Program-made: the position numbers and the translations under genes | Shown: in pieces, positions 1 through 8,798 of the stretch | How the letters are laid out: each line of letters begins with the position of its first letter | Numbering within the stretch: the stretch's first letter is position 1 | NCBI RefSeq assembly: GCF_016907255.1 | Contig: NZ_JAFBBQ010000001.1 | Coordinates: 3,002,862 to 3,066,861, forward strand | Direction: 5' to 3' | DNA length: 64,000 bases | Source of the DNA: Microbacterium keratanolyticum | Lineage (GTDB): Bacteria > Actinomycetota > Actinomycetes > Actinomycetales > Microbacteriaceae | The notes under the pieces: model-generated | Seen by the model: only the letters and a program-made list of their open reading frames with translations | What the model was told of the DNA's origin: nothing | Database searches by the model: none

Positions 1-1599
1 CATCGAGAAGTTCGCCCCCTGTGCCGCCTGGTAGTCATCGCGGACTTGCTCCCAGATGCGCTGGCCGACCTTGTACGACGGTGCCTGGCCCGGCCAGCCG
101 AGGTAGCGGTTGACCTCGAACTGGACGAACTCGTCGGGCATGTTGACGTTGGCGCGCAGGAAGTCCAGGGCGTAGGCGGCATCCCAGGTGCCCTGGCCGT
201 CCAAGCGGGACTTGCCGAGGTGCACACCGATGTCGAGCACCACGCGCGCGGCACGCAGACGCTGGCCGTCGAGCATGCCAAGGCGGTCGGCCGGGTCATC
301 CAGGTAGCCGAGCTGCTCCATGAGCCGCTCCGCGTACAGTGCCCAACCCTCCGCGTGTCCCGAGGTGCCCGCGAGCACACGCCGCCAGGTGTTGAGCTCG
401 GCCCTGTTGTACGTCGCCTGTGCGATCTGCAGGTGGTGTCCGGGCACACCCTCGTGATAGACAGTCGTCAGTTCGCGCCAGGTGTCGAACTCGGTCACGC
501 CCTCCGGAACCGACCACCACATGCGCCCCGGACGCGAGAAGTCGTCCGTCGGCCCGGTGTAATAGATACCGCCCTCCTGCGTGGGCGCGATCATGCACTC
601 CAGGGTGCGGATCTTCTCCGGGATGTCGAAGTGGGAGGCGGCGAGCTCGGCGACAGCGCGGTCGCTCGTCTCCTGCATCCAGCGCTGCAGTGCGTCGGTG
701 CCCACGAGCTTGCGGGAGCGGTCGGCCTCCAAGTGCGCGACCGCCTCGGCCACCGATGCTCCGGGGAGAATCTCGTTCGCGATGGAGGTCTGCTCCGCGA
801 CCATGCGCGCAAGCTCTTCCTTGCCCCACTCGTACGTCTCGTCGAGGTCGATTGTCGCGCCGAGGAATCGGCGCGAATTGAGAGCGTAGAGCTCGCGTCC
901 GACCGCGTCCGTCTCGGATGCCGCGGGGGCGAGCTCACGCGTCAGAAAGTCGCGCAGCTCGTCATAGGCGACGCGCGCAGCCGACGAGGCGTTGACCAGA
1001 TCGGTCGCCAGCGATGCCGGAAGCTGTCCGTCCTCCGGCGCCGCCTCGGCGACGAAAGTCGCGAAGAACCCGTTGTCGTCGGTGTAGCGCGCGATCTGGG
1101 TCGCGACCTCCGTCACCTGGCGACGGGCGGGAACCACACCGCGAGCGATGCCTTCACGAAGCGTCGCCACGTACCCCTGCAAAGCAGCGGGCACAGCGCC
1201 CAGACGCTTCGCGACGACGGACCAGTCGTCCACGCTCGCCGTCGGCATGAGGTCGAACGCCTGGCGGAAGTCCTGGGCTGCGGAGGCGATCACGTTGAGA
1301 TCGCGCAGATGCCACTGTGCGTCGTTCAGCTCGAGCGACAGACGCAGCTCGCTGCTCAGATCGGTCTTCGTCACCACGTCGATCGCGTCGACGGGCTCCA
1401 GGGCGTCCAGTGCCGCGAAGGCACGTCGCGTCTCTGCGACGGAACGCTCATGGCCTTCTGGGCTGAGATCGTCCAGGCGGTCATTGGCCTCATCGCGGCC
1501 GATGTACGTGGCCAGCAGCGGAGACAGTTCTACGAGGGTGTCGACCCATTCCTCGGCGACCTGGTCGATCGCCGTCGGGGTGCGCGGTGCAACAGTCAT
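1..1599 (-). CDS. DUF885-family metallopeptidase-like protein, partial (C-terminus beyond window)
   Basis: The minus strand is open from an ATG at 1599 to the window edge with no stop (533 codons), so the C-terminus is missing. About two thirds in there is a zinc-metallopeptidase motif of the HExxxxHH type (VYHEGVPGHHLQIAQ, around 470-520), typical of DUF885 proteins. Members are mostly uncharacterised and are annotated as putative peptidases. No signal peptide is visible, so a cytoplasmic enzyme is likely. The gene runs parallel to polA and starts 59 bp beyond the polA stop. The family call is firm; substrate and role are unknown. Confidence 0.88.
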   Translation of the reverse strand, partial: MTVAPRTPTAIDQVAEEWVDTLVELSPLLATYIGRDEANDRLDDLSPEGHERSVAETRRAFAALDALEPVDAIDVVTKTDLSSELRLSLELNDAQWHLRDLNVIASAAQDFRQAFDLMPTASVDDWSVVAKRLGAVPAALQGYVATLREGIARGVVPARRQVTEVATQIARYTDDNGFFATFVAEAAPEDGQLPASLATDLVNASSAARVAYDELRDFLTRELAPAASETDAVGRELYALNSRRFLGATIDLDETYEWGKEELARMVAEQTSIANEILPGASVAEAVAHLEADRSRKLVGTDALQRWMQETSDRAVAELAASHFDIPEKIRTLECMIAPTQEGGIYYTGPTDDFSRPGRMWWSVPEGVTEFDTWRELTTVYHEGVPGHHLQIAQATYNRAELNTWRRVLAGTSGHAEGWALYAERLMEQLGYLDDPADRLGMLDGQRLRAARVVLDIGVHLGKSRLDGQGTWDAAYALDFLRANVNMPDEFVQFEVNRYLGWPGQAPSYKVGQRIWEQVRDDYQAAQGANFSM

Positions 1600-1658
1600 C
1601 CATCGAGCCTACGCCGAGGGCGCCGCCCAATCACGGACGACGCCCTCAGACGCGCGGA

Positions 1659-4292
1659 TCAGTGCCCCGCGTCGTTCCAGTTCGCGCCGCGGCCGACCTG
1701 CACGTCGAGCGGCACGCGCAGCTCCGCAGCATCCGCCATCCGCGAGCGAACCGTCTGCTCGACCGCGTCCCACTCCCCCGGGGCGACTTCGACGACGAGT
1801 TCGTCGTGGATCTGCAGCAGAACGCGCGAGCGCAATTCTTGCGCGCGCAGCTCTTCGTGGATGTGGAACAGCGCGATCTTCATGATGTCGGCGGCACTGC
1901 CCTGAATCGGTGCGTTGAGCGCTGCGCGCTCGGCGTTCTCGCGAAGCACGCGGTTGGGGCTGGCGAGATCCGGGAACGGGCGACGCCGGCCGAAGATCGT
2001 CTCGGTGTAGCCGACCTCCTTCGCCGCCATCACAGAGGCGCGCAGATAGTCGCGCACGGCACCGAAGCGGGCGAAGTACTCGACCATCAGCTGCTTCGCC
2101 TCCGACTGCTCGATACGCAGCTGCTTGGAGAGGCCGAACGCCGAGAGGCCGTAGACCAGACCGTAGGACATCGCCTTCACCTTCGTGCGCATCGCCGGCG
2201 TGACCTCTGAGGGGTCGACTCCGAACACGCGGGCGCCCACGAAGCGGTGCAGGTCTTCGCCGGAGTTGAAGGCCTCGATGAGCCCTTCGTCTCCAGAAAG
2301 GTGGGCCATGATGCGCATCTCGATCTGCGAGTAGTCCGCCGTCAGAAGCGTCTCGTACCCCTCGCCGACCTGGAAGGCGCTGCGAATGCGACGCGATTCC
2401 TCCGTGCGCACCGGAATGTTCTGCAGGTTCGGATCGGTGCTCGACAGACGACCGGTCTGGCTGCCCGTCTGCACGTAGGTCGTGTGAATGCGGTGATCCG
2501 TGCCGATCGCCGAGTCGAGGGTCTCGATGATCTGGCGCAGCTTCGTTGCTTCGCGGTGCTGCAGGAGCATGGCGAGGAACGGGTGCGGATGGCTGTCTTG
2601 CAGATCGGCCAAAACGGCGGCATCCGTCGAGTATCCCGTCTTCGTCTTGCGTGTCTTCGGAAGCTCGAGATCTTCGAAAAGCACCTCCTGGAGCTGCTTC
2701 GGGGACCCCAGGTTGAACTCACGCCCGACGAGGGCGAAAGCCTCCTGCGCGATGCCGTCCGTGCGGGTCGCGAGCTCTGCGGAGAACGTCGAGAGGATGT
2801 CGTGTGAGACGGCGACTCCTGCCAGCTCCATGTCAGCGAGCGTCACCAGCGTGGGCAGCTCGATCTCGGTGAGCACACGCGCCACAGGCTCGGGTAGGTC
2901 ACCGCGCAGTGCCTCAGCCACGCGGCGGATGAACCATGCCTCCTGCGCCGGAGTCGCTCCCTCGGTCTCGGGGACGAGCTGCGTCGGGTCGGCCTCAGGA
3001 AGCTTCTCACCGAGGTAGCGTTCCACGAGGTCACCGAGGGTCTTATCTGGGAAGCTCGGACGCAGCAGCCATCCCGCGAGGCTCGTGTCATATGCAAGCC
3101 CGCCGAGACGAACTCCCGCGCGCTGCAGTGCCTTGATCTGCGGCTTCGCGTCATGCAGCACCTTCGGCGCTTCCGAGGTGAGCCACTCGCCGACCTCGGC
3201 TGCTGTGGCATCGATCCACTCTGCCTCACGCAGCTCGGAGTCCGTCGCCGCACCGATGCGCACGGGCATCCCGCCCTGCGTGATGATCCGGAGCGCCACC
3301 TCGGTCTTCTGCGCATCGAGCCAGGTGCGGAACGCCGGTCCATCGACTTCCTGCGGCGCAGGAAGGACGACGACCGCGGCCGGATCCTCTGCAACCTCGC
3401 CGGCGCCGACGGCCTCGAACACTCGCGGCAGCAGGGTGCGGAACTCCAGGCGGGCGAAGATGTCTCGTACCGCCTGTGCGTCGATCGGACGGGATTCCAG
3501 ATCGGCGGGCGCGACGGGAAGGTCGACATCGGTCAGCAGCCGGTTCAGCTTGCGGTTACGGCGTACCGCATCCATGTGCTCACGGAGATTACCCCCCACA
3601 ACGCCCTTGATCTCCTCCGCCCGCTCAAGAAGCTCGTCGAGGCTGCCGAACTGCGTCAGCCACTTGACCGCGGTCTTCTCACCGACCTTGGGCACGCCGG
3701 GAAGGTTGTCGCTGGTCTCGCCGACGAGCGCCGCGATGTCGGGGTACTGCTCGGGGCGCACCCCGTAGCGCTCCTGCACGGCCACCGGGTCGTAGCGCTT
3801 GAGCTGCGAGACGCCCTGCACCGAGGGGTAAAGCAAGGTCACATCGTCATTGACGAGCTGGATTGTGTCGCGGTCGCCCGAGACGATCAGCACCTCGTAG
3901 CCCTGCTCGGCGCCCTGCACCGACAGCGTCGCGAGGATGTCGTCGGCCTCGATGCCCTCCTTCGTCAGGACGGGAATCGACATCGCAGCGAGGCAGTCCT
4001 GCAGAAGCGGGATCTGGCCCTTGAACTCTGACGGCGTCTCTGATCGGGTCGCCTTGTACTCGGGGTACTCGTCGGTGCGGAACGAGTGCCGCGACGTGTC
4101 GAAGGCGATCGCGAGATGCGTGGGCTGCTCGGCCTTGATGAGGTTCACCAGCATCGACAGGAAACCATAGATGGCGTTCGTGTGCTGGTTGTCTTTCGTA
4201 GTGAAGTTCTCGACCGGGAGCGCGAAGAAGGCGCGGTAGGCGAGCGAGTGGCCGTCGACGACCATGAGGGTAGGCTTTGCGGAGTCCGTCAC
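1659..4292 (-). CDS. polA: DNA polymerase I
   Basis: This 877-aa protein fills gaps in excision repair and Okazaki-fragment maturation. The N-terminal 290 or so residues are the 5'-3' exonuclease (VVDGHSLAYRAFF at the start). The middle third corresponds to the 3'-5' exonuclease fold but lacks the acidic Exo I DxE motif, so proofreading is probably absent, as in other actinobacterial Pol I proteins. The C-terminal polymerase domain has motif A (DYSQIEMRI, D653), motif B (KAMSYGLVYGLSAFG) and motif C (H829-D830-E831). The start is GTG at 4292. It faces the thioesterase gene divergently, 45 bp away. Confidence 0.97.
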   Translation of the reverse strand: MTDSAKPTLMVVDGHSLAYRAFFALPVENFTTKDNQHTNAIYGFLSMLVNLIKAEQPTHLAIAFDTSRHSFRTDEYPEYKATRSETPSEFKGQIPLLQDCLAAMSIPVLTKEGIEADDILATLSVQGAEQGYEVLIVSGDRDTIQLVNDDVTLLYPSVQGVSQLKRYDPVAVQERYGVRPEQYPDIAALVGETSDNLPGVPKVGEKTAVKWLTQFGSLDELLERAEEIKGVVGGNLREHMDAVRRNRKLNRLLTDVDLPVAPADLESRPIDAQAVRDIFARLEFRTLLPRVFEAVGAGEVAEDPAAVVVLPAPQEVDGPAFRTWLDAQKTEVALRIITQGGMPVRIGAATDSELREAEWIDATAAEVGEWLTSEAPKVLHDAKPQIKALQRAGVRLGGLAYDTSLAGWLLRPSFPDKTLGDLVERYLGEKLPEADPTQLVPETEGATPAQEAWFIRRVAEALRGDLPEPVARVLTEIELPTLVTLADMELAGVAVSHDILSTFSAELATRTDGIAQEAFALVGREFNLGSPKQLQEVLFEDLELPKTRKTKTGYSTDAAVLADLQDSHPHPFLAMLLQHREATKLRQIIETLDSAIGTDHRIHTTYVQTGSQTGRLSSTDPNLQNIPVRTEESRRIRSAFQVGEGYETLLTADYSQIEMRIMAHLSGDEGLIEAFNSGEDLHRFVGARVFGVDPSEVTPAMRTKVKAMSYGLVYGLSAFGLSKQLRIEQSEAKQLMVEYFARFGAVRDYLRASVMAAKEVGYTETIFGRRRPFPDLASPNRVLRENAERAALNAPIQGSAADIMKIALFHIHEELRAQELRSRVLLQIHDELVVEVAPGEWDAVEQTVRSRMADAAELRVPLDVQVGRGANWNDAGH

Positions 4293-4337
4293 CCTGTCAG
4301 CCTAACGAGGACGACAGACATGCGCTGAGGAGGAACC

Positions 4338-4769
4338 GTGACCGAGAGCACCCAGATGACCGGAATCGAGTGGGCGACCGCCCGTGGGATGGGCGCCCTG
4401 GCCGAGAAGATGGGCATTGAATTCACCGAGTTCACCCTCGAGCGCAGCGTCGCGACGATGCCCGTCGAAGGCAACACCCAGCCCGTCGGTCTGCTGCACG
4501 GCGGCGCCTATGTCGTGCTCGGCGAATCGCTCGGGTCCATGGCCGCCAACCTGCACGCCGGCCCCGGCCGTCTGGCCGTCGGCGTTGACATCAACGCCAC
4601 CCACACGCGATCGGCGACATCGGGGATCGTCACGGGCGTCTGCACTCCCCTGCACCTCGGCCGCAGCGTGACCGTCCACGAGATCGTCGTCAGCGACGAT
4701 CAAGGCCGCCGATGCTCGACGATCCGCATCACCAACATGATCAAGGATCTTCCCGGCGGAGCATCCTGA
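4338..4769 (+). CDS. PaaI/YdiI-type hotdog-fold acyl-CoA thioesterase
   Basis: This 143-aa single-domain hotdog protein starts at a GTG 3 bp after a strong GAGGAGGA ribosome-binding site. It carries the classic acyl-CoA thioesterase pattern N46-x-Q48, GLLHGG (H54, G55) and E63, the positions used by E. coli YdiI and related DHNA-CoA or phenylacetyl-CoA thioesterases. It should hydrolyse a CoA thioester in the cytoplasm. The substrate (DHNA-CoA for menaquinone synthesis, or an aromatic acyl-CoA) cannot be read from sequence. It is transcribed divergently from polA and converges on pdtaR across a long hairpin. Confidence 0.88.
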   Translation: MTESTQMTGIEWATARGMGALAEKMGIEFTEFTLERSVATMPVEGNTQPVGLLHGGAYVVLGESLGSMAANLHAGPGRLAVGVDINATHTRSATSGIVTGVCTPLHLGRSVTVHEIVVSDDQGRRCSTIRITNMIKDLPGGAS

Positions 4770-4772
4770 CCT

Positions 4773-4828
4773 CGCCGAACGAAGAACGGGCCCCGACCAA
4801 TCGGTCGGGGCCCGTTCTTCGTTCGGCG
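4773..4828. terminator. Bidirectional terminator hairpin between convergent genes
   Basis: A perfect 26-bp inverted repeat (4773-4798 with 4803-4828) has a 4-base AATC loop and lies between the convergent stops of the thioesterase gene (4769) and the response-regulator gene (4834). There is no long T-run on either side, but the position and perfect symmetry fit a two-way terminator. Confidence 0.85.
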
Positions 4829-4833
4829 GAAGA

Positions 4834-5454
4834 CTACTTCTTCGGGGCGAGCTGCTCGATGATCGCCTTCGCGACGTCCTGCATCGTGAGGCGACGGTCC
4901 ATCGACGCCTTCTGGATCCAACGGAACGCCTCGGGCTCGCTCAGGCCCATCTTCTCGTTGAGAAGTCCCTTGGCGCGGTCGACGAGCTTGCGGGTCTCGA
5001 AACGCTCGACCATGTCGGCGACCTCGGCCTCGAGCGTGATGATCTGCTCGTGACGTGCCAGGGCGATCTCGATCGCCGGCAGGAGGTCGTTGGGGGTGAA
5101 CGGCTTGACGACGTACGCCAGCGCACCGGCCTCGCTCGCGCGCTCGACGAGCTCTTTCTGACTGAACGCGGTGAGGAGCACGACGGGCGCGATGTTGCCC
5201 TTGTGCAGCTTCTCAGCGGCGCTGATGCCGTCGAGCTGCGGCATCTTCACATCCATGATGACGAGATCAGGGCGAAGTTCGGTCGCAAGCTGCACGGCGG
5301 TCTCGCCATCACCCGCCTCACCGACGACGTCGAATCCGTTGTCGCGGAGGATCTCGACGATGTCGAGTCGAATGAGCGACTCGTCTTCGGCGACGACAAC
5401 TCGGCGCGGTGCTGCTGCTACGGGGGCCTGTTCAGCCGTTTCTTCCTCGGTCAC
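4834..5454 (-). CDS. pdtaR: ANTAR-domain response regulator (PdtaR/Rv1626-like antiterminator)
   Basis: This 206-aa protein has an N-terminal receiver domain: acidic pocket D24/E25, phospho-acceptor D68 in VIMDVKMP, T95 and K117 in YVVKPF. A short coiled-coil linker leads to a C-terminal ANTAR domain (about 145-200; VDRAKGLLNEKMGLSEPEAF). ANTAR regulators bind paired RNA hairpins and block intrinsic termination. The PdtaR branch is phosphorylated by the PdtaS histidine kinase, which is not in this window. The start is a GTG at 5454. The gene sits just left of the tRNA that hosts the genomic island and is part of the stable chromosome. Confidence 0.93.
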   Translation of the reverse strand: MTEEETAEQAPVAAAPRRVVVAEDESLIRLDIVEILRDNGFDVVGEAGDGETAVQLATELRPDLVIMDVKMPQLDGISAAEKLHKGNIAPVVLLTAFSQKELVERASEAGALAYVVKPFTPNDLLPAIEIALARHEQIITLEAEVADMVERFETRKLVDRAKGLLNEKMGLSEPEAFRWIQKASMDRRLTMQDVAKAIIEQLAPKK

Positions 5455-5535
5455 CTGTCCATTCTAGTCAGCACACGCGTTCCGGGAGGGAATGCGACAC
5501 CGCAGACTGCGATAGTCTCGATGACGCACACTTTC

Positions 5536-5618
5536 GCCGGTGTGGCGGAATGGCAGACGCGGAGCACTCAAAATGCTTTGTCCGAAAGGGCGTGTGGGTT
5601 CGAGTCCCACCACCGGCA
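5536..5618 (+). tRNA. tRNA-Leu (CAA anticodon)
   Basis: The 83-nt cloverleaf has acceptor stem GCCGGTG/CACCGGC (5536-5542 with 5611-5617), a T-arm GTGGG-TTCGAGT-CCCAC (5594-5610), an anticodon loop CTCAAAA giving CAA, and the long variable arm expected of a class II leucine tRNA. CCA is not encoded. The 3' end from 5595 is duplicated at 19833-19857 and is the integration target of the island. The tRNA itself is intact, because the element restores the 3' part. Confidence 0.96.
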
Positions 5619-5619
5619 C
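5595..5619 (+). repeat. attL: 25-bp direct repeat in the tRNA-Leu 3' end
   Basis: It covers part of the T-stem, the T-loop, the 3' acceptor strand and one base past the discriminator. The same 25 bases recur at 19833-19857. Identity stops on both sides (A/C before at 5594/19832 differs, T/C after at 5620/19858 differs). Confidence 0.93.
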
Positions 5620-5630
5620 TCTGCCTTAGG

Positions 5631-5677
5631 CCCCGACTCCCCTAGAAGACACTGGGAAGTCGGGGTTTTGCTTTTCT
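5631..5677 (+). terminator. Rho-independent terminator downstream of tRNA-Leu
   Basis: The stem CCCCGACT-C-CCC (5631-5642) pairs with GGG-A-AGTCGGGG (5654-5665), followed by TTTTGCTTTT. It lies inside the island, past the att core. The tRNA's present terminator is therefore supplied by the element, while the original downstream sequence now lies right of 19857. Confidence 0.82.
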
Positions 5678-5766
5678 TCGGCATCGCGTCCTTCCCCAGT
5701 TTCTTCCCCATATATCGGTGTTTCCTCCCCCCGACTGCGCATAGTCACCACGAAGGGAAGAGGACC

Positions 5767-7197
5767 ATGACGGCAGCAGTTTCAGACCCCCGCGGAGCAG
5801 GCAAGAATGCCTCCGGTTCACGTGTCAGCGCGAAGGGCGGATCGGGGGCTCAACCGGCCAAATCGCGCGCGCAGGTACGCGTCCGCCAGCTCAAGCACGG
5901 CGAGTCGATTTCGGTGCGCTTCAACATGAACGGAAAGCGCCCGGAGCGCTCGTTCGACACCCGCGAGCACGCGGAGGCATGGAAGCTCCTTGTCGACCAG
6001 GAAGGGCCAGAGAAGGCGCTTCTGATGCTGGACGCTGAGGAGCTGACAGCGGCGATCAGCAGCCACACGGTTGATGAGCTCATGAAGCTCTACAACAAGT
6101 CCCGCACGGGCGCGGAGGACGGCACGCTCGAGCACTACGAGATGTTCGCCCGCACGAGCATCAGCCCGTTCATGAGTGCACTCCCCGCACACATGGTCAC
6201 GCGAGAGAAGATCACGGAGTGGGTCGAGGCCGAGAGCGAGTCCGGTCGCGCATCGAAGACCATCAAGAACCGCCTCGGCTACCTCGCCGGAGTGTTCAAC
6301 TTCGCCGTTGACGAGGAGCTCCTTACGAAGAACCCCTGCCGTGGCGTCCGCATCCAACGCGGCGAACGCCGGCCTGTCGTATTCCTCACGGTCTCGCAGT
6401 TCGACACCATCATCAGCTTCCTGGAACAGAACGAACAGGACGCGGTCATCATGCTCGCCCACACCGGCATCCGCTGGGGCGAGCTCACTGCACTCACCGT
6501 TGACGACATTGACCTGGAGAAGCTCACCGTGAGCATCAACAAGGCATGGAAACGCTCGAAGAAGCGGGGCTGGTACATCGGGCCGCCGAAGACCAAGAAG
6601 GGCGTGCGCGAGATCTCGTTCTCAGAGAACCTCGTGCCGATGCTCCTGCGCCTCATCGCCGTAGCCCAGACCGTCGGCAAGCGTCGTGGCACTAAGCGCT
6701 CGGAGATGTATCTGTTCACGAACCGGCAGAACAACCCCCTGCGCGGACAGCGCTTCCTGGCGGGCTACTGGAATCCGGCGCTCCGCCTCGCCAACGGGCT
6801 CGCGCCGTTCGACACCTCCAACGACGCGGACAACAACCGCTGGCAGCGCGGCATCGGCGCATTCGGAACGCGCACACCGGCAGTCTCCCCCATCGGGAAG
6901 TTCCCCCGCATCCACGACCTGCGCCACACGCACGCATCATGGCTCCTCGAGAAGGGGGCAACGCTGCACGCCATCCAGTACCGCCTCGGCCACGAGTCCA
7001 TCAAAACGACGGTGGACATCTACGGCCACCGCGCCAACGCACTCTCCCGCGCCGAAGCCGACATCATGACGGATCTGTTTCAGGTGGATGAAGCCTCAGC
7101 TCCAAATCCGCAAGAGCGGCTGGCGCAGATCCGTGAGGCTCGTGAAGCGCTTGAGGCGGAAGAGCGACGGATCCTGGTAGGCGATGCGACGCCCTAG
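5767..7197 (+). CDS. int: Tyrosine recombinase / site-specific integrase
   Basis: This 476-aa phage-type integrase probably catalyses insertion and excision at tRNA-Leu. The ATG at 5767 follows a GGAAGAGGA ribosome-binding site; the open frame extends further upstream through the tRNA but has no better start. The N-terminus holds a basic arm-binding region. A SAM-like core-binding domain spans about residues 110-190 (TVDELMKLYNKS..., ENRLGYLAGVFN-type). The catalytic domain shows R236 (HTGIRWGEL), a KTKKG basic segment, H383-x-x-R386 (HDLRHTHASW), H409 (LGHES) and nucleophile Y419 (IYGH). All catalytic positions are present, so it appears intact. Location directly next to attL is typical of tRNA-targeting islands. 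Confidence 0.95.
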   Translation: MTAAVSDPRGAGKNASGSRVSAKGGSGAQPAKSRAQVRVRQLKHGESISVRFNMNGKRPERSFDTREHAEAWKLLVDQEGPEKALLMLDAEELTAAISSHTVDELMKLYNKSRTGAEDGTLEHYEMFARTSISPFMSALPAHMVTREKITEWVEAESESGRASKTIKNRLGYLAGVFNFAVDEELLTKNPCRGVRIQRGERRPVVFLTVSQFDTIISFLEQNEQDAVIMLAHTGIRWGELTALTVDDIDLEKLTVSINKAWKRSKKRGWYIGPPKTKKGVREISFSENLVPMLLRLIAVAQTVGKRRGTKRSEMYLFTNRQNNPLRGQRFLAGYWNPALRLANGLAPFDTSNDADNNRWQRGIGAFGTRTPAVSPIGKFPRIHDLRHTHASWLLEKGATLHAIQYRLGHESIKTTVDIYGHRANALSRAEADIMTDLFQVDEASAPNPQERLAQIREAREALEAEERRILVGDATP

Positions 7198-7247
7198 GTG
7201 GCCCGCTTCCTTGGATGGTGCATCCGCGGCGTACGGGGCTTCTAGTC

Positions 7248-8156
7248 TCACACCCCTGCTGGGTGCCATGACGGCCGGAGGCCGTGCGTGAGCAAGAACG
7301 CGGCCACAGCGTTCACCGCGCGAACGTCACCGGTCTCGACCGTGTAGACGAACAGCGGCATGCCGGCCCGATCCGCGGCTTCCACGCCACCGACCGTGAA
7401 GCCTCCAGAAGTGAAGAAGACCGGACGACGGCCGAGTTCGTCAACCACGCTGACGCCAATGTGCGCGCGAACCTCTTGCACAGCGACGGTGCCCGTGTAG
7501 TGCTTCACCTGCGCGACATAGAGCCCGCTCTCGACATCCACTCCCCCGTCGCCCACATACCGTGTGAGCGTGGCGTCCTCAGCGCCCATGTGAATCATCC
7601 AGTCACGCACCCATGCCTCGGCGCCGGCGGGTGAAACGCCATACGGCTGAGCTGCGGGCGCAGGATGACTCACCTGCCACCGTGTCAAAGACTCGAGCGC
7701 TTCCTCCCGCATTGCGGCGGCAACCGCGTCTGCTTCTCGCCGTTGGGCTCCCTGCTCCCGCTGGTACAGATTGCTGGCGCCAAGAAGGTGGGCGAGGTAC
7801 ATCCTCCGCCCCTCGCGGAGCGCCCTAAATGGGGTTGGGCCAAACGAGGTGAACAAGAAGGCCAAGACCCCACAAACGGGGAACCCAATCAGTATCGGAA
7901 GCTCATCGCGAAGCACGATTGCTAGGACGAAACACAAGAACGCCACTGCCACCCCGATGAATACGGACAGGTAGATCCGTCGTTTGCGAATCGCGCGCAA
8001 CGCCACTTCCAAGCTGGCGCCGACAGACGCCACATCCTCCTCGGCGCGCCGATGGTGGTCGAACGTGTCACCAGCCATCACTGCCGCCGCCGACGACTTC
8101 GCCCGTTCGCGAAGTTCGGCGTAGAACTGCTTCTCGGCTACTGCTACCGCGCCCAC
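7248..8156 (-). CDS. Membrane-anchored Mrr-like restriction endonuclease
   Basis: The 302-aa protein has three parts: a charged N-terminal segment (1-58), two adjacent membrane helices (about 61-82 and 87-105), and a C-terminal Mrr-type PD-(D/E)xK nuclease domain (about 175-300). The active-site pattern is D207 in GDGGVD followed by Q216-V-K218 (AQVKHYTG), the D-QxK variant of Mrr nucleases. Such proteins cut modified or invading DNA, and membrane-linked versions occur in defence loci. The GTG start at 8156 is tentative. It stands alone, converging on the integrase gene. The nuclease-fold call is good; target and role are inference. Confidence 0.82.
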   Translation of the reverse strand: MGAVAVAEKQFYAELRERAKSSAAAVMAGDTFDHHRRAEEDVASVGASLEVALRAIRKRRIYLSVFIGVAVAFLCFVLAIVLRDELPILIGFPVCGVLAFLFTSFGPTPFRALREGRRMYLAHLLGASNLYQREQGAQRREADAVAAAMREEALESLTRWQVSHPAPAAQPYGVSPAGAEAWVRDWMIHMGAEDATLTRYVGDGGVDVESGLYVAQVKHYTGTVAVQEVRAHIGVSVVDELGRRPVFFTSGGFTVGGVEAADRAGMPLFVYTVETGDVRAVNAVAAFLLTHGLRPSWHPAGV

Positions 8157-8483
8157 GTATCAGCGCTCCAATCTGAACCAGTCACTGCGACGCGTTCGAT
8201 GATGACCATAGCCACGCCCCCATACATTCGCAGCGTCTCACTCCTTGGACTCACAGGTGTGGGCCGCGGCCTCGATGGTGAACGCAAGCTCGTCGAAGCC
8301 GACGACTCCGTATGAGCAGGACACTACCGGCACACCTGGCGCCCGAGGCCCCATGCCATGTTCCGGCGTTGGAGGCCTCTACTCTTCAGCGTCAAGATAC
8401 TGTCGGTCGCCCTCCAGCGTGAAGCCCTGCGAATGTTGGCCTTCTTCAAGCTAAGCCCCGTACACTAGTGCCAAGGAGAAACA
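8157..8483. other. Intergenic region with no confident gene
   Basis: The 327 bp lie between two divergent genes (start of the Mrr-like gene and start of the 104-aa gene). A 38-codon minus-strand ORF (8238-8354, ATG to TGA) is present but has no recognisable product and no clear ribosome-binding site. Promoters for both flanking genes should lie here. The AAGGAG site for the plus-strand gene is at about 8473-8478. Confidence 0.5.
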
Positions 8484-8798
8484 ATGACCCGGTCAGACCG
8501 CATTGCGCTCGCGCTTTCGCGCGAAATCGTAGACAGGCTCGAGACAGAGCCTGTGTTCGTGGTGCAACGCGGACTCGCGAACGTTGACAAGGCTCGCTCG
8601 AAGAGCCGTGGCACCGCTCGCATGGCTGTCGACCGCTGGAACGAGATGCTGATGCGCTCTGACATCGCGGCGATTCGCGACACGCTGCTTGGTGACTCCG
8701 ACGACGCCCGCGAGATGCGCAACTCGGCAGTGTTCTCTGGTGTTATCCCGGAGCCTCGCCGCATGCAGATCGTTCGCGGTGTCTTGAATGCGGCGTGA
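8484..8798 (+). CDS. Putative antitoxin/partner of a nucleotidyltransferase module
   Basis: This 104-aa soluble protein starts at ATG 8484 after an AAGGAGAAAC site. The C-terminal half (VDRWNEMLM, then MRNSAVFSGVIP and a final arginine-rich helix) resembles small actinobacterial proteins encoded just ahead of DUF6036-like nucleotidyltransferases; that resemblance is from memory. Its stop overlaps the next gene by 11 bp, so the two are translationally coupled. A DNA-binding or antitoxin role is inferred from the arrangement only. No catalytic motif is visible. Confidence 0.65.
   Translation: MTRSDRIALALSREIVDRLETEPVFVVQRGLANVDKARSKSRGTARMAVDRWNEMLMRSDIAAIRDTLLGDSDDAREMRNSAVFSGVIPEPRRMQIVRGVLNAA

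Noticed and set aside
46..1905. 619-codon plus-strand open frame at the left edge
   Set aside because: It runs antisense to the DUF885 gene and the polA end. The protein has no recognisable domain, and the opposite strand encodes good homologous motifs.
5050..5766. Longer integrase starting upstream of 5767
   Set aside because: The frame is open through the tRNA and part of pdtaR, but this sequence is not protein-like and the ATG at 5767 has a good ribosome-binding site.
8238..8354. 38-codon minus-strand ORF between the Mrr-like and antitoxin genes
   Set aside because: Composition is acceptable but there is no family, no ribosome-binding site and no conserved context to support a gene.
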